34,854 nt of DNA from Lachnospiraceae bacterium (GTDB taxonomy: Bacteria > Bacillota > Clostridia > Lachnospirales > Lachnospiraceae). Both the position numbers and the translations under genes were made by a program. The stretch is from contig JAJQBS010000009.1 in NCBI GenBank assembly GCA_021203145.1, forward strand, positions 9,290 through 44,143, given 5' to 3'. This document shows positions 16,331 through 26,271 of the stretch, in pieces. The notes under the pieces are model-generated. The model made no database searches. It saw only the letters and a list, made by a program, of their open reading frames with translations, and was not told the origin of the DNA. Position 1 is the first letter of the stretch, and each line of letters begins with the position of its first letter.

Positions 16331-17659
16331 ATGATATACGACGTACTTGATTTCGGCGCCATAGGCGACGGCGCAGCTTCGGATACTGCAGCGATCCAGA
16401 AGGCAATCAATCTGTGTGCCGCAAATGGCGGCGGAGTGGTGCTGCTTGCCGGCGGCAACACCTTTCGGAGCGGCTCTCTTGTGCTGAAGTCCTTTGTGGA
16501 GCTCCACCTTGAAGCCGGAGCCGTGCTGAAGGCGAGCGATGATCTGAAGGATTTTGATCTTTTTCAGAACAATGTGACAATAGAAAAGGGACTCGACGTC
16601 CCCTCCTACGAAAACTGTGAGTATGAAGGCGCCCCCTTCTTATATTTTATCTATGCGAAGGACGCACAGAATGTTTCCATCACCGGACAGGGGAAGATTG
16701 ACGGAAACGAGGAAATCTTCTACGGAACCGTCACGAAATGACACATTGATGGCTCGTTCTATCCGAGAATGCCGTTGTTGTTCCTGGAACACATTGAGAA
16801 TTTTGCCATGCGCGACATCACCCTGACCAGAAGCGCGTTCTGGACCACCCACATGGTCGGCTGCAATCATGTCGTGATTGACGGCGTCCGCATCCTGAAC
16901 AACCTGCGCCTGGCCAACTGTGACGGCATCGACCCGGACCATTGCCAGAACGTCCACATCAGCAACTGCCATATTGAGGCCGCAGACGATTGCATTGTCC
17001 TGAAAAACACGCTCCATGCCATGCACTACGGTCCCTGTGAAAATATCGTCATCACGAACTGTACCCTGAAATCCACCAGTGCCGCCATCAAGATCGGCAC
17101 GGAAACCGAAGATGTCTTCCGCAATATTCTGGTTAATAATTGCATCATCTATGGAACCAACCGTGGGATTTCTCTGATGCTCCGCGACAAGGGAAGCATC
17201 GAAAACGCCCAGTTTTCAAACATAAATATCCAGACCCGGATGTTCTCAAAGGCCCACTGGTGGGGTGCAGCCGAGCCGATCGCCATCACTGCCGTAAAAC
17301 GCAAAGAAGACAGCTCCGTCGGCCAGATTCAGAATATCCGTTTTCAGAATATCAGCTGTGACGGCGAGAACGGCATCCTGATCTACGGCGACGGGTCGAA
17401 AAACATTTCCGACATCGACTTCGACGGGATTCGCATGCATATCCGCCGGATCACAGACTGGCCCAAGGATCTTCACGACCTGCGCCCGGACTCCGGCAAC
17501 ACCATCCTCAGGGATTCCCTGCGTGGGATCTACGCTCGTAACGCGCGTGATATCCGCTTTAGCCGGACTTCTATCATCACGGATGAAGAAAGCGCCGCTC
17601 TGATTGAAGAAATGACCTGCGTCGTCGACTGCGAGGGAGTGTACGGAATGCCAGAGTGA
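16331..17659 (+). pseudogene. GH28 polygalacturonase-family glycosidase interrupted by one TGA
   Basis: The ATG at 16331 follows GAGGAGGGG. The frame reads MIYDVLDFGAIGDGAASDTA, typical of the GH28 beta-helix N-terminus, up to a TGA at 16739-16741. The same frame continues without any further stop to 17659, starting HIDGSFYPRMPLLFLEH and including the GH28 active-site motifs NCDGIDPDHCQNV and ADDCIV. Bridging the stop gives a 442-codon gene of normal family length. A single TGG to TGA change (Trp) would explain it. The enzyme family hydrolyses oligogalacturonides; the cytoplasmic form has no signal peptide, as here. Confidence 0.85.
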
Positions 17660-17706
17660 CCTGTACCTTCTGCTGCAGGAAAATTTCCGGCGTACAAGGA
17701 TAAAGA

Positions 17707-17739
17707 GAAAAACGGCTCCGCACGATCGTGCGGAGCCGT
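17707..17739 (-). terminator. Intrinsic terminator of the transketolase operon
   Basis: A perfect 28-base palindrome, ACGGCTCCGCAC-GATC-GTGCGGAGCCGT (17712-17739), is followed leftward by TTTTTCT. The plus-strand side lacks a good U-run, although it also lies just after the GH28 frame. Confidence 0.8.
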
Positions 17740-17777
17740 ATCTATCGTACATTTTGATTATGAAACCTGACGGGAAT

Positions 17778-18716
17778 TTACACCCACGCCTTCACCTGCT
17801 CATACACGCCCTGGCCGTCGAGCTGGTACTTCTTGAGCAGCTCCAGCGCCGGACCGGACTCGCCGAAGACATCCTGTACGCCAATCTTCAGCACCGGTGC
17901 CGGATAATTCGCGCAAAGCGCGTCGCACACCGCGCTGCCAAGGCCGCCGATCACGGAGTGCTCTTCCACGGTCACGATCCTGCCGGTCTTCTTCGCGCAC
18001 GCGACCACCAGTTCCTCATCGAGCGGCTTTAGCGTGTGGATATTCACAATCTGGGCCAAAATGCCGTCTGCTGCAAGCATCCCGGCCGCCTCCAGCGCGC
18101 TGTTTACGCACAGGCCGGTCGCGATGATCGTCACATCGGTGCCCTCTTTTAAGACGACACCCTTTCCAATCTCAAATTTATAGTCAGGCCTGTCATTGAT
18201 CACCGGCACTGCCAGACGCCCGAATCTCAGATAAACCGGGCCTTCATGCTCATACGCTGCTTTCACAGCAGCCCTCGCCTCGACATCGTCGGACGGATTG
18301 ATGACCACCATACCCGGGATCGCGCGCATCAGCGCCATGTCCTCGTTCGCCTGATGGGACGCGCCGTCCTCGCCCACGGAAATACCCGCATGGGTCGCGC
18401 CGATCTTGACATTCAGGTGCGGATAGCCGATCGAGTTTCTCACCTGCTCATAAGCGCGGCCGGAGGCAAACATTGCGAAGGTGCTGACAAACGGCACTTT
18501 ACCGGTCGTAGCAAGTCCGGCCGCAATGCCCATCATATTCGACTCTGCGATTCCGCAGTCAATGTGGCGCTCCGGAAATACCTTTTTGAATGTGTCGGTC
18601 TTTGTCGCGTTCGCGAGATCCGCGTCCAGAACCAGAAGATTGTCATGCTCTTTACCAAGCTCTACCAGTGCGTTTCCATAGCTCTGTCTCGTAGCGATTT
18701 TCTTTACTTCTGACAT
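17778..18716 (-). CDS. Transketolase, C-terminal subunit
   Basis: 312 residues: pyrimidine-binding plus C-terminal domains of transketolase as a separate polypeptide, the usual split arrangement in many Clostridia. Motifs: ERHIDCGIAESNMMGIAAGL (with the catalytic glutamate of the cofactor-activating site), STFAMFASGRAYEQVRN, THAGISVGEDGASHQANEDM and, in the last domain, TLKPLDEELVV. It works with the N-terminal subunit to move two-carbon units between pentose, tetrose, triose and hexose phosphates. GGGGGAGG precedes the ATG, which overlaps the end of the upstream subunit gene by 13 bases, consistent with translational coupling. Confidence 0.93.
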   Translation of the reverse strand: MSEVKKIATRQSYGNALVELGKEHDNLLVLDADLANATKTDTFKKVFPERHIDCGIAESNMMGIAAGLATTGKVPFVSTFAMFASGRAYEQVRNSIGYPHLNVKIGATHAGISVGEDGASHQANEDMALMRAIPGMVVINPSDDVEARAAVKAAYEHEGPVYLRFGRLAVPVINDRPDYKFEIGKGVVLKEGTDVTIIATGLCVNSALEAAGMLAADGILAQIVNIHTLKPLDEELVVACAKKTGRIVTVEEHSVIGGLGSAVCDALCANYPAPVLKIGVQDVFGESGPALELLKKYQLDGQGVYEQVKAWV

Positions 18717-19543
18717 AATGCCTCCCCCACTTTCTCCAGATCTGCCATCGCGATCGCGTATTCTTCATCGTTCGGCGCCTTGCCGTGCCAGCCCACCTGG
18801 CCCTCCATAAAGGAAACGCCCTTGCCCTTGAGTGTCTTCATAATGATCGCGGTCGGCATGCCCTTCACAGCTTTCGCCTCCGCGAAGGCGTCCGCGAGCT
18901 GCTGCATGTCATTGCCGTCCGCCACGTTAATCACGTGAAAATTAAAAGCTTCAAACTTTTTGTCAATCGGATATGGGGAGCAGACGTCCTCAATCCTTCC
19001 GTCGATCTGCAGGCCATTGTTGTCCACGATCACGCATAGGTTGTCCAGCTTGCGGTGACCCGCAAACATCGCCGCCTCCCAGACCTGCCCTTCCTCAATC
19101 TCGCCATCGCCAAGCAGCGTATACACGCGGTAGGTCTTCTGATCCATCTTGCCGGCAAGAGCCATGCCCACCGCCGCCGAGATGCCCTGTCCGAGGGAGC
19201 CGGAGGACATATCAATACCGGCAACATGCTGCATGCAGGGATGCCCCTGCAGATGGGAGCCGGTATGCCGCAGCGTCACCAGATCCTCCACCGGAAAATA
19301 TCCCCGGTGTGCCATCGCGGAATAATAGCCCGGCGCATTGTGTCCCTTGGAGAGGACAAAGCGATCCCGATCCGGATCCTTCGGATTCTTCGGGTCGATG
19401 TTCATTTCCTGAAAATACAGATACGTAAATACATCCGCAGACGAGAGTGATCCGCCCGGATGCCCCGCCTTCGCACTGTGCACACCCGTCACAATGCCCT
19501 TGCGAACCTCGTTCGCCATTTTTTGCAGCTCCAGAATTGTCAT
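18704..19543 (-). CDS. Transketolase, N-terminal subunit
   Basis: 279 residues from the ATG at 19543, preceded by GAGGA at eight bases; an ATG at 19552 would have no space for a ribosome binding site. It carries the thiamine diphosphate-binding domain: SAKAGHPGGSLSSADVFTYL, SKGHNAPGYY, GSLGQGISAAVGMAL and the GDGEIEEGQVWEAAMFAG...DNN cofactor motif. Together with the overlapping downstream gene it forms a complete transketolase. With araD immediately upstream on the same strand it could carry arabinose- or xylulose-derived pentose phosphates into central metabolism. Confidence 0.93.
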   Translation of the reverse strand: MTILELQKMANEVRKGIVTGVHSAKAGHPGGSLSSADVFTYLYFQEMNIDPKNPKDPDRDRFVLSKGHNAPGYYSAMAHRGYFPVEDLVTLRHTGSHLQGHPCMQHVAGIDMSSGSLGQGISAAVGMALAGKMDQKTYRVYTLLGDGEIEEGQVWEAAMFAGHRKLDNLCVIVDNNGLQIDGRIEDVCSPYPIDKKFEAFNFHVINVADGNDMQQLADAFAEAKAVKGMPTAIIMKTLKGKGVSFMEGQVGWHGKAPNDEEYAIAMADLEKVGEALCQK

Positions 19544-19736
19544 AGCATTCATCCTCGTATTATTTAATTATAGTTTATAGTTTTTATAGTTGATGGTTCC
19601 CGCAAACAGCGCAGGCCGTTTTGCTTTGCACCGCCGGCCGGACAACATTTCACGTCCGTGCTGCGTCGAGGCTTTTAAAGTTTACGATTCGCATATCAGG
19701 CGGTGCAAGATGGGCATATAATTCCGCAGCAGATCC
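19544..19736 (-). other. Gap between araD and transketolase genes
   Basis: No gene. Three copies of ACTATAA (plus strand TTATAGT at 19568, 19575 and 19584) lie just before the transketolase start and include a TATAAT, but I see no matching -35 box. Confidence 0.4.
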
Positions 19737-20429
19737 TTATTGCCCATAATAGGCATTCGGCCCATGCTTCCTCATAAAATGCTTCTCCTTGATGCAGTCC
19801 GGAGCCGGACTCACCCGCGGATTGATCAGCTCCGTGCGGCAGGCCATCTTTGCCACTTCCTCAAGAACCACCGCGTTATGTACCGCTTCCGCCGCATCTT
19901 TCCCCCAGGTAAACGGACCGTGGTTCGCACAAAGCACCGCCGGCACATAGACCGGATTGATCTCTCGCGACCGGAAAGTCTCAATGATCACCAGCCCGGT
20001 GTTTTTCTCGTATTCCCCATTGATCTCATCCGGGGTCAGATTTCTCGCGCACGGAATCGGGCCATACATATAGTCCGCGTGCGTCGTGCCATAGCACGGA
20101 ATATCCCGGCCGGCCTGCGCCCACGAGGTCGCCCACGGTGAATGCGTATGCACCACGCCGCCCAGCTCCGGAAACGCCTTGTAGAGCTCCGCATGCGTCG
20201 CCGTATCCGAAGACGGCTTATAGCGTCCCTCAATGCGGTTGCAGTCCAGATCTACCACCACCATATCGTCCGGCGTCAGCTCCTCATAATCCACACCGCT
20301 CGGCTTAATCACAAAGTACCCCGTCTCACGATCCAGACCACTCACATTGCCCCAGGTATACGTGACAAGCCCGCGCTTCGGCAGCTCCATATTCGCCTCA
20401 TAAACCTGCTTTTTCAGTTCTTCAAGCAT
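19737..20429 (-). CDS. araD: L-ribulose-5-phosphate 4-epimerase
   Basis: 230 residues from the ATG at 20429 (AAAGGAG upstream), one less than the E. coli enzyme. The zinc ligands are visible: HTH (H94, H96) and H170 in [10 protein letters not shown], with [19 protein letters not shown] and [13 protein letters not shown] lining the active site. It interconverts L-ribulose 5-phosphate and D-xylulose 5-phosphate, the last step of arabinose breakdown, whose product feeds the transketolase encoded downstream. An upstream extension to 20483 lacks a ribosome binding site. No araA or araB is in the window. Confidence 0.93.
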   Translation of the reverse strand: MLEELKKQVYEANMELPKRGLVTYTWGNVSGLDRETGYFVIKPSGVDYEELTPDDMVVVDLDCNRIEGRYKPSSDTATHAELYKAFPELGGVVHTHSPWATSWAQAGRDIPCYGTTHADYMYGPIPCARNLTPDEINGEYEKNTGLVIIETFRSREINPVYVPAVLCANHGPFTWGKDAAEAVHNAVVLEEVAKMACRTELINPRVSPAPDCIKEKHFMRKHGPNAYYGQ

Positions 20430-20532
20430 AAACGAAAACGCTCCTTTCTCTATACTGATGTTTACTGAAAACATCATACACAATTTTACCGCTCCCGTCC
20501 AGTAAAATATTGCTAAAAATAACTATTCAAAA

Positions 20533-23500
20533 TCACTCAATACTCTTCAGCGACTCCACCATATCGATTTTCTTCAGCCTGAAATGCATCGAGAAATTCA
20601 CGATGACAGAAAACGCGACCGTGAATACAATACTGAACAGATAGCTCTTCAGGTAGATTGCCCGGCCGAACATGCAGGAGTCGACTTCGACGGTAGTAAT
20701 GATAAACGCATGCAGTGCCCTGCCGATCAGGCAGCCTGCGCCGGCGCCGACGACCGTCGTAATCGCATTTTCGCGGAGGATATAGCCGGACACTTCCCCA
20801 TCAAAAAATCCCAGGACTTTTAAGGTCGCAAGCTCTCGTCTGCGCTCATTAATATTAATGTTGTTCAGGTTGTACTGTACCACAAACGCCAACAGCCCTG
20901 CCGATACGATCAGGACGATGATGACAAGATCCAGTGCGCTGAGCATATTTTCGATCGTCTCCTGCAGGGACGATACGTAGGTAATATTCAGCGACGCGTC
21001 ACAGGAAAGCAGCCTTGTGCCAATCTCCTCCAGCGCTTCTGCCCCTTCCGTGGTGTCTGCGTCCACTGTGCAGAAGAAAATACTGTTGTATTCCGGCTCC
21101 TCCCCGAACAGCTCCTCATAGAGTGCCGGCGTCAGATAGACGTAGTGATAAAGATAGTTCTCACAGATGGCCGCAATCGGGATTTCCGCCGTGCCGCCGC
21201 CATCCAGGCTGATGGAGATCGTATCTCCGACGGAAAGGGCAAACTCCTTCGCGATCTTTTCGGTGATGATCGCACCCTCGTCTGTCATCTCGTATTCCTC
21301 GTCCGCCGTACGGCTGCGGAAGGTCAGGAAATCGTTGATGTCCTCCAGATTCTCCGGCACATAGATATAGATACTCCACTGCTTTCCGGTACCGCTCGCG
21401 TCTCGACCCGCAATATCCATGCTCTGCATATAAAAGCGTTTCCAGGTCGTGATTCCATCCTCCGATGCGACCGCAGCTTCCAGCTCCTCCAGTTCCTCCT
21501 CTTTGGCCTCCGCGTCATAAACCAGCATCGCGTCATAGGTCTGAAGCTCACGAAACTGCAGCACTCCGACATCCCCGATGGAGTCACGCAGGCCATAACC
21601 CACCAGAATCAGGCCCATGCAGCCGCCGATGCCCAGGATCGTCATCAGCTGCCGCCTCTTATAACGCATCAGGTTCCGGACGGTCGATTTCCAGTTAAAA
21701 TTCAGGTGTTTCCAGATAAAAGTCACCCGCTCCAGGAACACGCGTTTCCCCTGCTTCGGCGAGGGCGGGCGCATCAGCTGAGCCGGCACGGCTCCAAGTG
21801 CCCGGTAACACGCGGAAAACGCTGCCCCGACTGTGCAGACAAGTGCGATCGCGGAAGCGATGATCCCATATTCCCAGTTGTAAGGCACCAGGATTGCCGG
21901 CTGGTACAGATACATGATCTGGTAAGCCTTGATAATGATCCACGGAAAAACCTTTTCCCCGAACAGTACGCCGAAAATACTGCCGGTTAAGGTCGCCCAG
22001 AACGCATATTTCAGGTATTTTTTCGCGACGTCCCATTTGCCGTAGCCCAGTGCCTTAAGCGTACCGATCTGGGTGCGCTCCTCCTCCACCATCCGGGTCA
22101 TCGTGGTCAGGCTGATCAGCGCGGCTACCAGAAAAAAGATTACCGGGAATACCTGCGCAATATTGGTCATGCGGTCCGCGTTCTCCCCATACCCGGTATT
22201 CTCCGGCAGAACACTGCGATCATAAACATACCATTCAGGATAGCTGATATCGGCCAGCTCCTCCTTTGCGTCCGCGATTTTCTGTTCCGCGTCCGCAATC
22301 TCCTGCTCCGCGTCCGCTATTTCCTGTTCCGCATCCGCGATCTTCTGCTCGGCCTCAGCCTTGCCCTCCTCATAGTCGTCCCAGCCATCCGCGATTTTCT
22401 GCTCATTTTCTGCTATCTCGGATTCCGCTTCTGCTATCTGTTCCAGTGCGTCCGCTATCTTTGTCCTGGCATCCTCCAGCTCCTGGCGTCCATCCTCGAG
22501 CTGGGTGAGGCCTGAATTGTATTCCGACAGCGACGAATAATACTGTGCCCACCCGGAATCCAGCTGAGAGCGCGCACTTGTCAGCTGTGCCTTCGCGCTT
22601 GCCAAAGACGCATACCCGTCGTCGACCTCTTTCTGCGCGGCCGCAAGCTCCGACTCAGAAGCCTCCAGCTGTTTTTTAGTCGCCGCAAGGGTCTTCCTGG
22701 CCTTTGCCAGAGCGGCTTTCTGCGTTGCCAGCTCTTCTTCCGCCGCCGCGATCTGCTCCGCCGACTCCTCCAGCTGCGTCCACCCTTCATCCAGTTGCGT
22801 CTTTGCCGCCGCCAGTTCGGCTTCAGCGGAGGACAACTCAGCCTCCTGTTCCGCGATCTGTTCCGACGCCGCATCCAGCTGTGCTTTTGCGGAAGCGAGC
22901 GTGCTCTCCTGCTCCTCCAGCTGTGCCTTCGTCGCGGCAAGCGTTGCCGCCGCTGTTGCAAGCGTAGTCTTCTGCGCGGCAAGCGTACTGTCAGCCTCTT
23001 CGAGCTGCGTCTTCAACGTAGAAGCCGTGGCCTGCGCCGTGGCAAGCGCCTGGGCGAGAGCCGTCACCTGGGCGTTCGCTGTCGCAAGCGCCGTTTCCGC
23101 CTCCGAAAGCGCAGCCTGCGCTGACGTGAGCGCGGTTTCCTTTGTGGAAAGCGTGTTTTTCGCCGATGTAAGGGCGGATTCTTTTGCCGAAAGGGTCGAT
23201 CTGGCAGATGTAAGAGCGGATCCCTTCTCAGAAAGGGCTGTTTGCGCCGAGGCAAGGGCAGACTCCTTTTCTGAAAGGGTCGCTTGCGCCGAGGCGAGCG
23301 CGGAATTCTTTTCAGAAAGAGTCGCCTGTGCCGACGACAATTGTGCCGATAATTCTTCGAGCTCGGAATCGTCCGCGCCGGACGCCACGGCCTCATCATA
23401 GGCGGCCTGCGCGCTGTTCACCGCAGATGCCGCCGTATCATACGCACTCTGCGCACCCGTCACTGCTGCCGCTGCCGTGTCGTAAGCGCTCTGCGCACTC

Positions 23501-25279
23501 TCCACCGCTGCCGCCGCCGTGTCATACGCACTCTGCGCGCTTGTCACTGCTGCCGCCGCCGTATCATATTCACTCTGTGCGCTCGCCACCGCTGCCGCCG
23601 CCGTATCATATTCACTCTGCGCGCCTGTCACCGCCGCGGCTGCCATGTCATACGCACTCTGCGCGTTCGCCGCCGCAGTAACCGCCGCGTCATAGGCGGA
23701 CTGTGCGCTGCTTACCGCAGACGCTGCCGTATTATAGGCTGTGCGCAGCTCTTCTACCTGAGATGCCGCCATATCATAGGCACTCTGCCCGGAGGCAAGC
23801 TCCGCCGCGCCTTCCTCGTATGCCTCCCATGCCCCGTCAAGCGCCGCCCGCCCGGAATCATAGGTACTCTGCTGCGCAGCCAGCTCAGCCTTCGCTGATT
23901 CCAGAGCCTCCCTGCCGGCCGCGACCTCCTCTGCCGATGAATCATACGCGCTCTGGCTCGCCGTCAGTGTCGCCTCCCCCTGTTCATATTCTTCTTTCGC
24001 CGACTCCAGCTGCGCCTCCGCCCGGGCAAGCTGCTCCTCGCCCGACTCCACTTCCGCCAGCCCGGCCTTATACTGCACCCATCCATCCGCAAGCTGCGCC
24101 GCACCGGCATCAATTTCCTCCTGCGCCGATTCCAGCTGTGCCGTCGCGGATTCCGACTGGCTCTGATATTCCGAAAGGGAGCTCTGGTACGTCGCCTCAT
24201 TCGACTGCAATGTATCAAGTGCCTCGGACAGCTGGCTTTGGGCGTCAGCGAGAGTTTCCTCATTTTCACTTAAGGTCGTCTCCCCATCCTCGAGCTCCGA
24301 TTCGGCCTCCGCGACCTCGCTTTTCGAATCCTCCAGCTCAGTTTTCCCGCTTTCCAGCTGTTCCTGGGCATCCAAAAGCTCAGACTCGGCCGCCTCAAGC
24401 TCAGACTCGGCCTCTGTCTTTGAATCCTCCAACTGCTCCTTTGCGTCCGCAAGCTCCTCCTTTCCGTCCGCTACCTCCTGCTCCGCTTCCTCGATCTCCG
24501 ACTCCGCTTCCCCTATAATCTCTGTATACCGCACCTCACAGCGAACATCCTCGATCGCCTCAATCCTCTCCAGTACCTCCGCTACCAGATCATCATAGGC
24601 GTCCGTATAGGCCATCTCGTCCTTCGCGCCCTCGACCTGCACGTAGACGACCGTGTAAATGTCTGAGTCAAACTCATCCGCAGTCACATAGACAAAACCG
24701 GAAAGAGAGCCCGTCCCTAGCGTTGTGCTTCCCCGGTCAACCGCAATATAGCACGGACTGTATCCCGTACCGGTAACGGTCAGCGTACGGTGAAGCAGAT
24801 AGCTGTCATCCTCGTCCTCAACCGTGATTTCCAGTGTATCCCCCGGCTCATATCCCATCGAATCCGCATATACCTGATCCAGGAAGCACTCACCAGCCTT
24901 TGTGGGGAGCTCTCCGGCAATGACGTCGACCTGGTTCATTGTTTCTGAAACCGCCTCCACATGGAGTACGGACTGTGATCCCTCTTCCCCACTGTAGACG
25001 TCCTCCATGTAAGTGCCTTCCACCAGCGCCACGCCTTCAACCGCCTCGATCGCCTCCAGATCCTCCCCGGTGAGGCCCATCGTGCTGATCACACGAATGT
25101 CCATCAGATTCGCGTCATCAAAATAAGTATCCTCCGTAACACGCATGTCAGGCGCCGCCGCCTGCAGCCCGGAAAAAAAAAGACACGCCAAGTGCAACAA
25201 TCAGAAAGATTGACAGAAAGCGGTTCATGCTCTTTTTTACTTCCATCCGGAAATCTTTTTTTAACGCGCGTTTTTTCAT
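20533..25279 (-). CDS. Giant FtsX-family ABC permease with extracellular coiled coil; frame broken at a homopolymer
   Basis: From the ATG at 25279 the protein reads MKKRALKKDF, MNRFLSIFLIVALGV, the expected cytoplasmic start and first membrane helix. It then enters a run of nine T (25173-25181, plus strand A). Eight T would continue directly into SFFSGLQAAAPDMRV; with nine the frame ends soon after, and the rest (~1,550 codons) is open in another frame. The extracellular part has a folded domain (~25-235), then ~750 residues of Ala/Glu/Gln-rich coiled coil (about 22255-24515), then two FtsX membrane modules (TLKALGYG, ATLKVLGF). Family members export, insert or regulate envelope components with a cognate ATPase, here the gene upstream. 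If the ninth T is real, full-length protein needs slippage. Confidence 0.85.
22255..24515 (-). repeat. Coiled-coil-coding repeat region, with two 42-bp minisatellites
   Basis: About 750 codons of heptad-like sequence. Two blocks are near-exact 14-residue (42-bp) tandem arrays: units of the AVTSAQSAYDTAAA type around 23395-23790 and of the SALASAQATLSEKE type around 23095-23345. A shorter heptad array EQEIADA lies near 22270-22350. Fourteen residues equal two heptads, so unit gain or loss keeps the coiled coil in register. Confidence 0.8.
25173..25181 (-). other. Nine-base homopolymer that breaks the permease frame
   Basis: Nine A on the plus strand (T in the gene). The two flanking frames join perfectly if one base is removed. 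It is a candidate phase-variable or transcriptional-slippage site, or a sequencing error. Confidence 0.75.
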
Positions 25280-25302
25280 ATCCGACCTGCTGTATCAAAG
25301 TA

Positions 25303-25351
25303 AAACGACTAAAGTCGTTTCTTATAACTGCATGGCATATCCTCAGTTATA
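25303..25351. repeat. Two inverted repeats between ATPase and permease genes
   Basis: AAACGACT/AGTCGTTT (25303-25310, 25313-25320) and TATAACTG/CAGTTATA (25323-25330, 25344-25351). Neither has a terminator U-run leftward. They may be operators or intercistronic hairpins that set permease expression. Confidence 0.5.
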
Positions 25352-25382
25352 AATTGATATCTCCTCTGCCTTGCTTCTATCC

Positions 25383-26087
25383 TTACCACTCGATATCCTC
25401 CACCGACATCGGCGTCTCATTCATATGTAAGTCTGCCACCTGGCCGTTTTTAATCCGGATGACCCGATCCGCCATCGGCGCGATCGCCGAATTGTGCGTG
25501 ATCACGATGACAGTCATCCCCCGTTCCCGGCACATATCCTGCAAAAGCTTCAGAATCGCCTTGCCGGTCAGATAATCCAATGCGCCGGTCGGCTCATCGC
25601 AGAGCAGCAGCTTCGGATTTTTCGCCAGCGCACGGGCGATTGATACCCTCTGCTGCTCACCTCCGGAGAGCTGTGCCGGGAAATTTTTCGCCCGCTTTTC
25701 CAGGCCGACCTCCTTAAGTACACTCTCGGCGTCCAGCGGATTGCGGCAGATCTGCGACGCCAGCTCCACATTCTCCAACGCGGTCAGATTCTGCACCAGA
25801 TTGTAAAACTGGAAAACAAATCCGATGTCATTCCGCCGATAGGCTGTCAGCTTTTTCTGGCTGTACTTCGCGATATCCTTCCCATCCACAAGGACGCGGC
25901 CGCTGCTCGCGGAGTCCATCCCGCCCAGGATATTCAAAACAGTCGTCTTTCCCGCGCCGCTCGGCCCGACAATGACGACGAATTCCCCCTTACTTATCTC
26001 AAAATCTATGCCGTCCACCGCATGGATCTCCACCTCGCCCATGCGGTAGACCTTCGTCACCTGCTCCAGTTTGACATATGCATCCAT
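25383..26087 (-). CDS. ABC transporter ATP-binding protein (LolD/MacB-like), partner of the giant permease
   Basis: 234 residues from the ATG at 26087 (CGGAG five bases upstream); an ATG nine codons earlier is less well placed. Walker [37 protein letters not shown] around the Q-loop, signature [15 protein letters not shown], Walker [13 protein letters not shown] and H-loop VITHN. This is the ATPase type paired with FtsX/MacB-like permeases, which usually drive conformational change rather than bulk import. The giant permease begins 103 bases downstream. Confidence 0.93.
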   Translation of the reverse strand: MDAYVKLEQVTKVYRMGEVEIHAVDGIDFEISKGEFVVIVGPSGAGKTTVLNILGGMDSASSGRVLVDGKDIAKYSQKKLTAYRRNDIGFVFQFYNLVQNLTALENVELASQICRNPLDAESVLKEVGLEKRAKNFPAQLSGGEQQRVSIARALAKNPKLLLCDEPTGALDYLTGKAILKLLQDMCRERGMTVIVITHNSAIAPMADRVIRIKNGQVADLHMNETPMSVEDIEW

Positions 26088-26164
26088 GAAAACTCCGTTT
26101 CCTTTCGAAGGCACAACCCACTTTTTCTGAACCCGGTTTTTTGCTCCTGTTTCTTTTCATTTTA

Positions 26165-26173
26165 ATTATATCA
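26165..26173 (-). promoter_or_regulatory. Extended -10 promoter of the ATPase-permease operon
   Basis: Leftward TGATATAAT, an extended -10 element. No good -35 box is visible at the usual distance, as allowed for this promoter type. The start would be near 26158, about 70 bases before the ATPase ATG. Confidence 0.5.
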
Positions 26174-26208
26174 GGGAAAACATGCAATCATTTTATGAAA
26201 ATTTAATA

Positions 26209-26232
26209 AGCTGCCGCAAAATTGCGGCAGCT
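26209..26232 (-). terminator. Terminator hairpin after citrate synthase
   Basis: AGCTGCCGCAA and TTGCGGCAGCT form an 11-bp perfect stem with a two-base loop. The downstream T content (TTATTAAATTTT) is interrupted, so termination may be partial. Confidence 0.6.
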
Positions 26233-26271
26233 GTCTGTGTTGAAATTTCAGGCGTTTAGAATCGAAATCTC

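Noticed and set aside
17778..19543. Split transketolase as a broken gene
   Set aside because: Two overlapping genes for N- and C-terminal subunits, each with its own start and ribosome binding site, are the normal arrangement in many Clostridia.
20430..20483. Possible catabolite-repression (cre) sites before araD
   Set aside because: TGAAAACATCATACA and CGAAAACGCTCCTT only loosely match the cre consensus; I would not call them.
23095..23790. CRISPR-like array
   Set aside because: The 42-bp periodic units are in-frame coding minisatellites with no spacers and no cas genes nearby.
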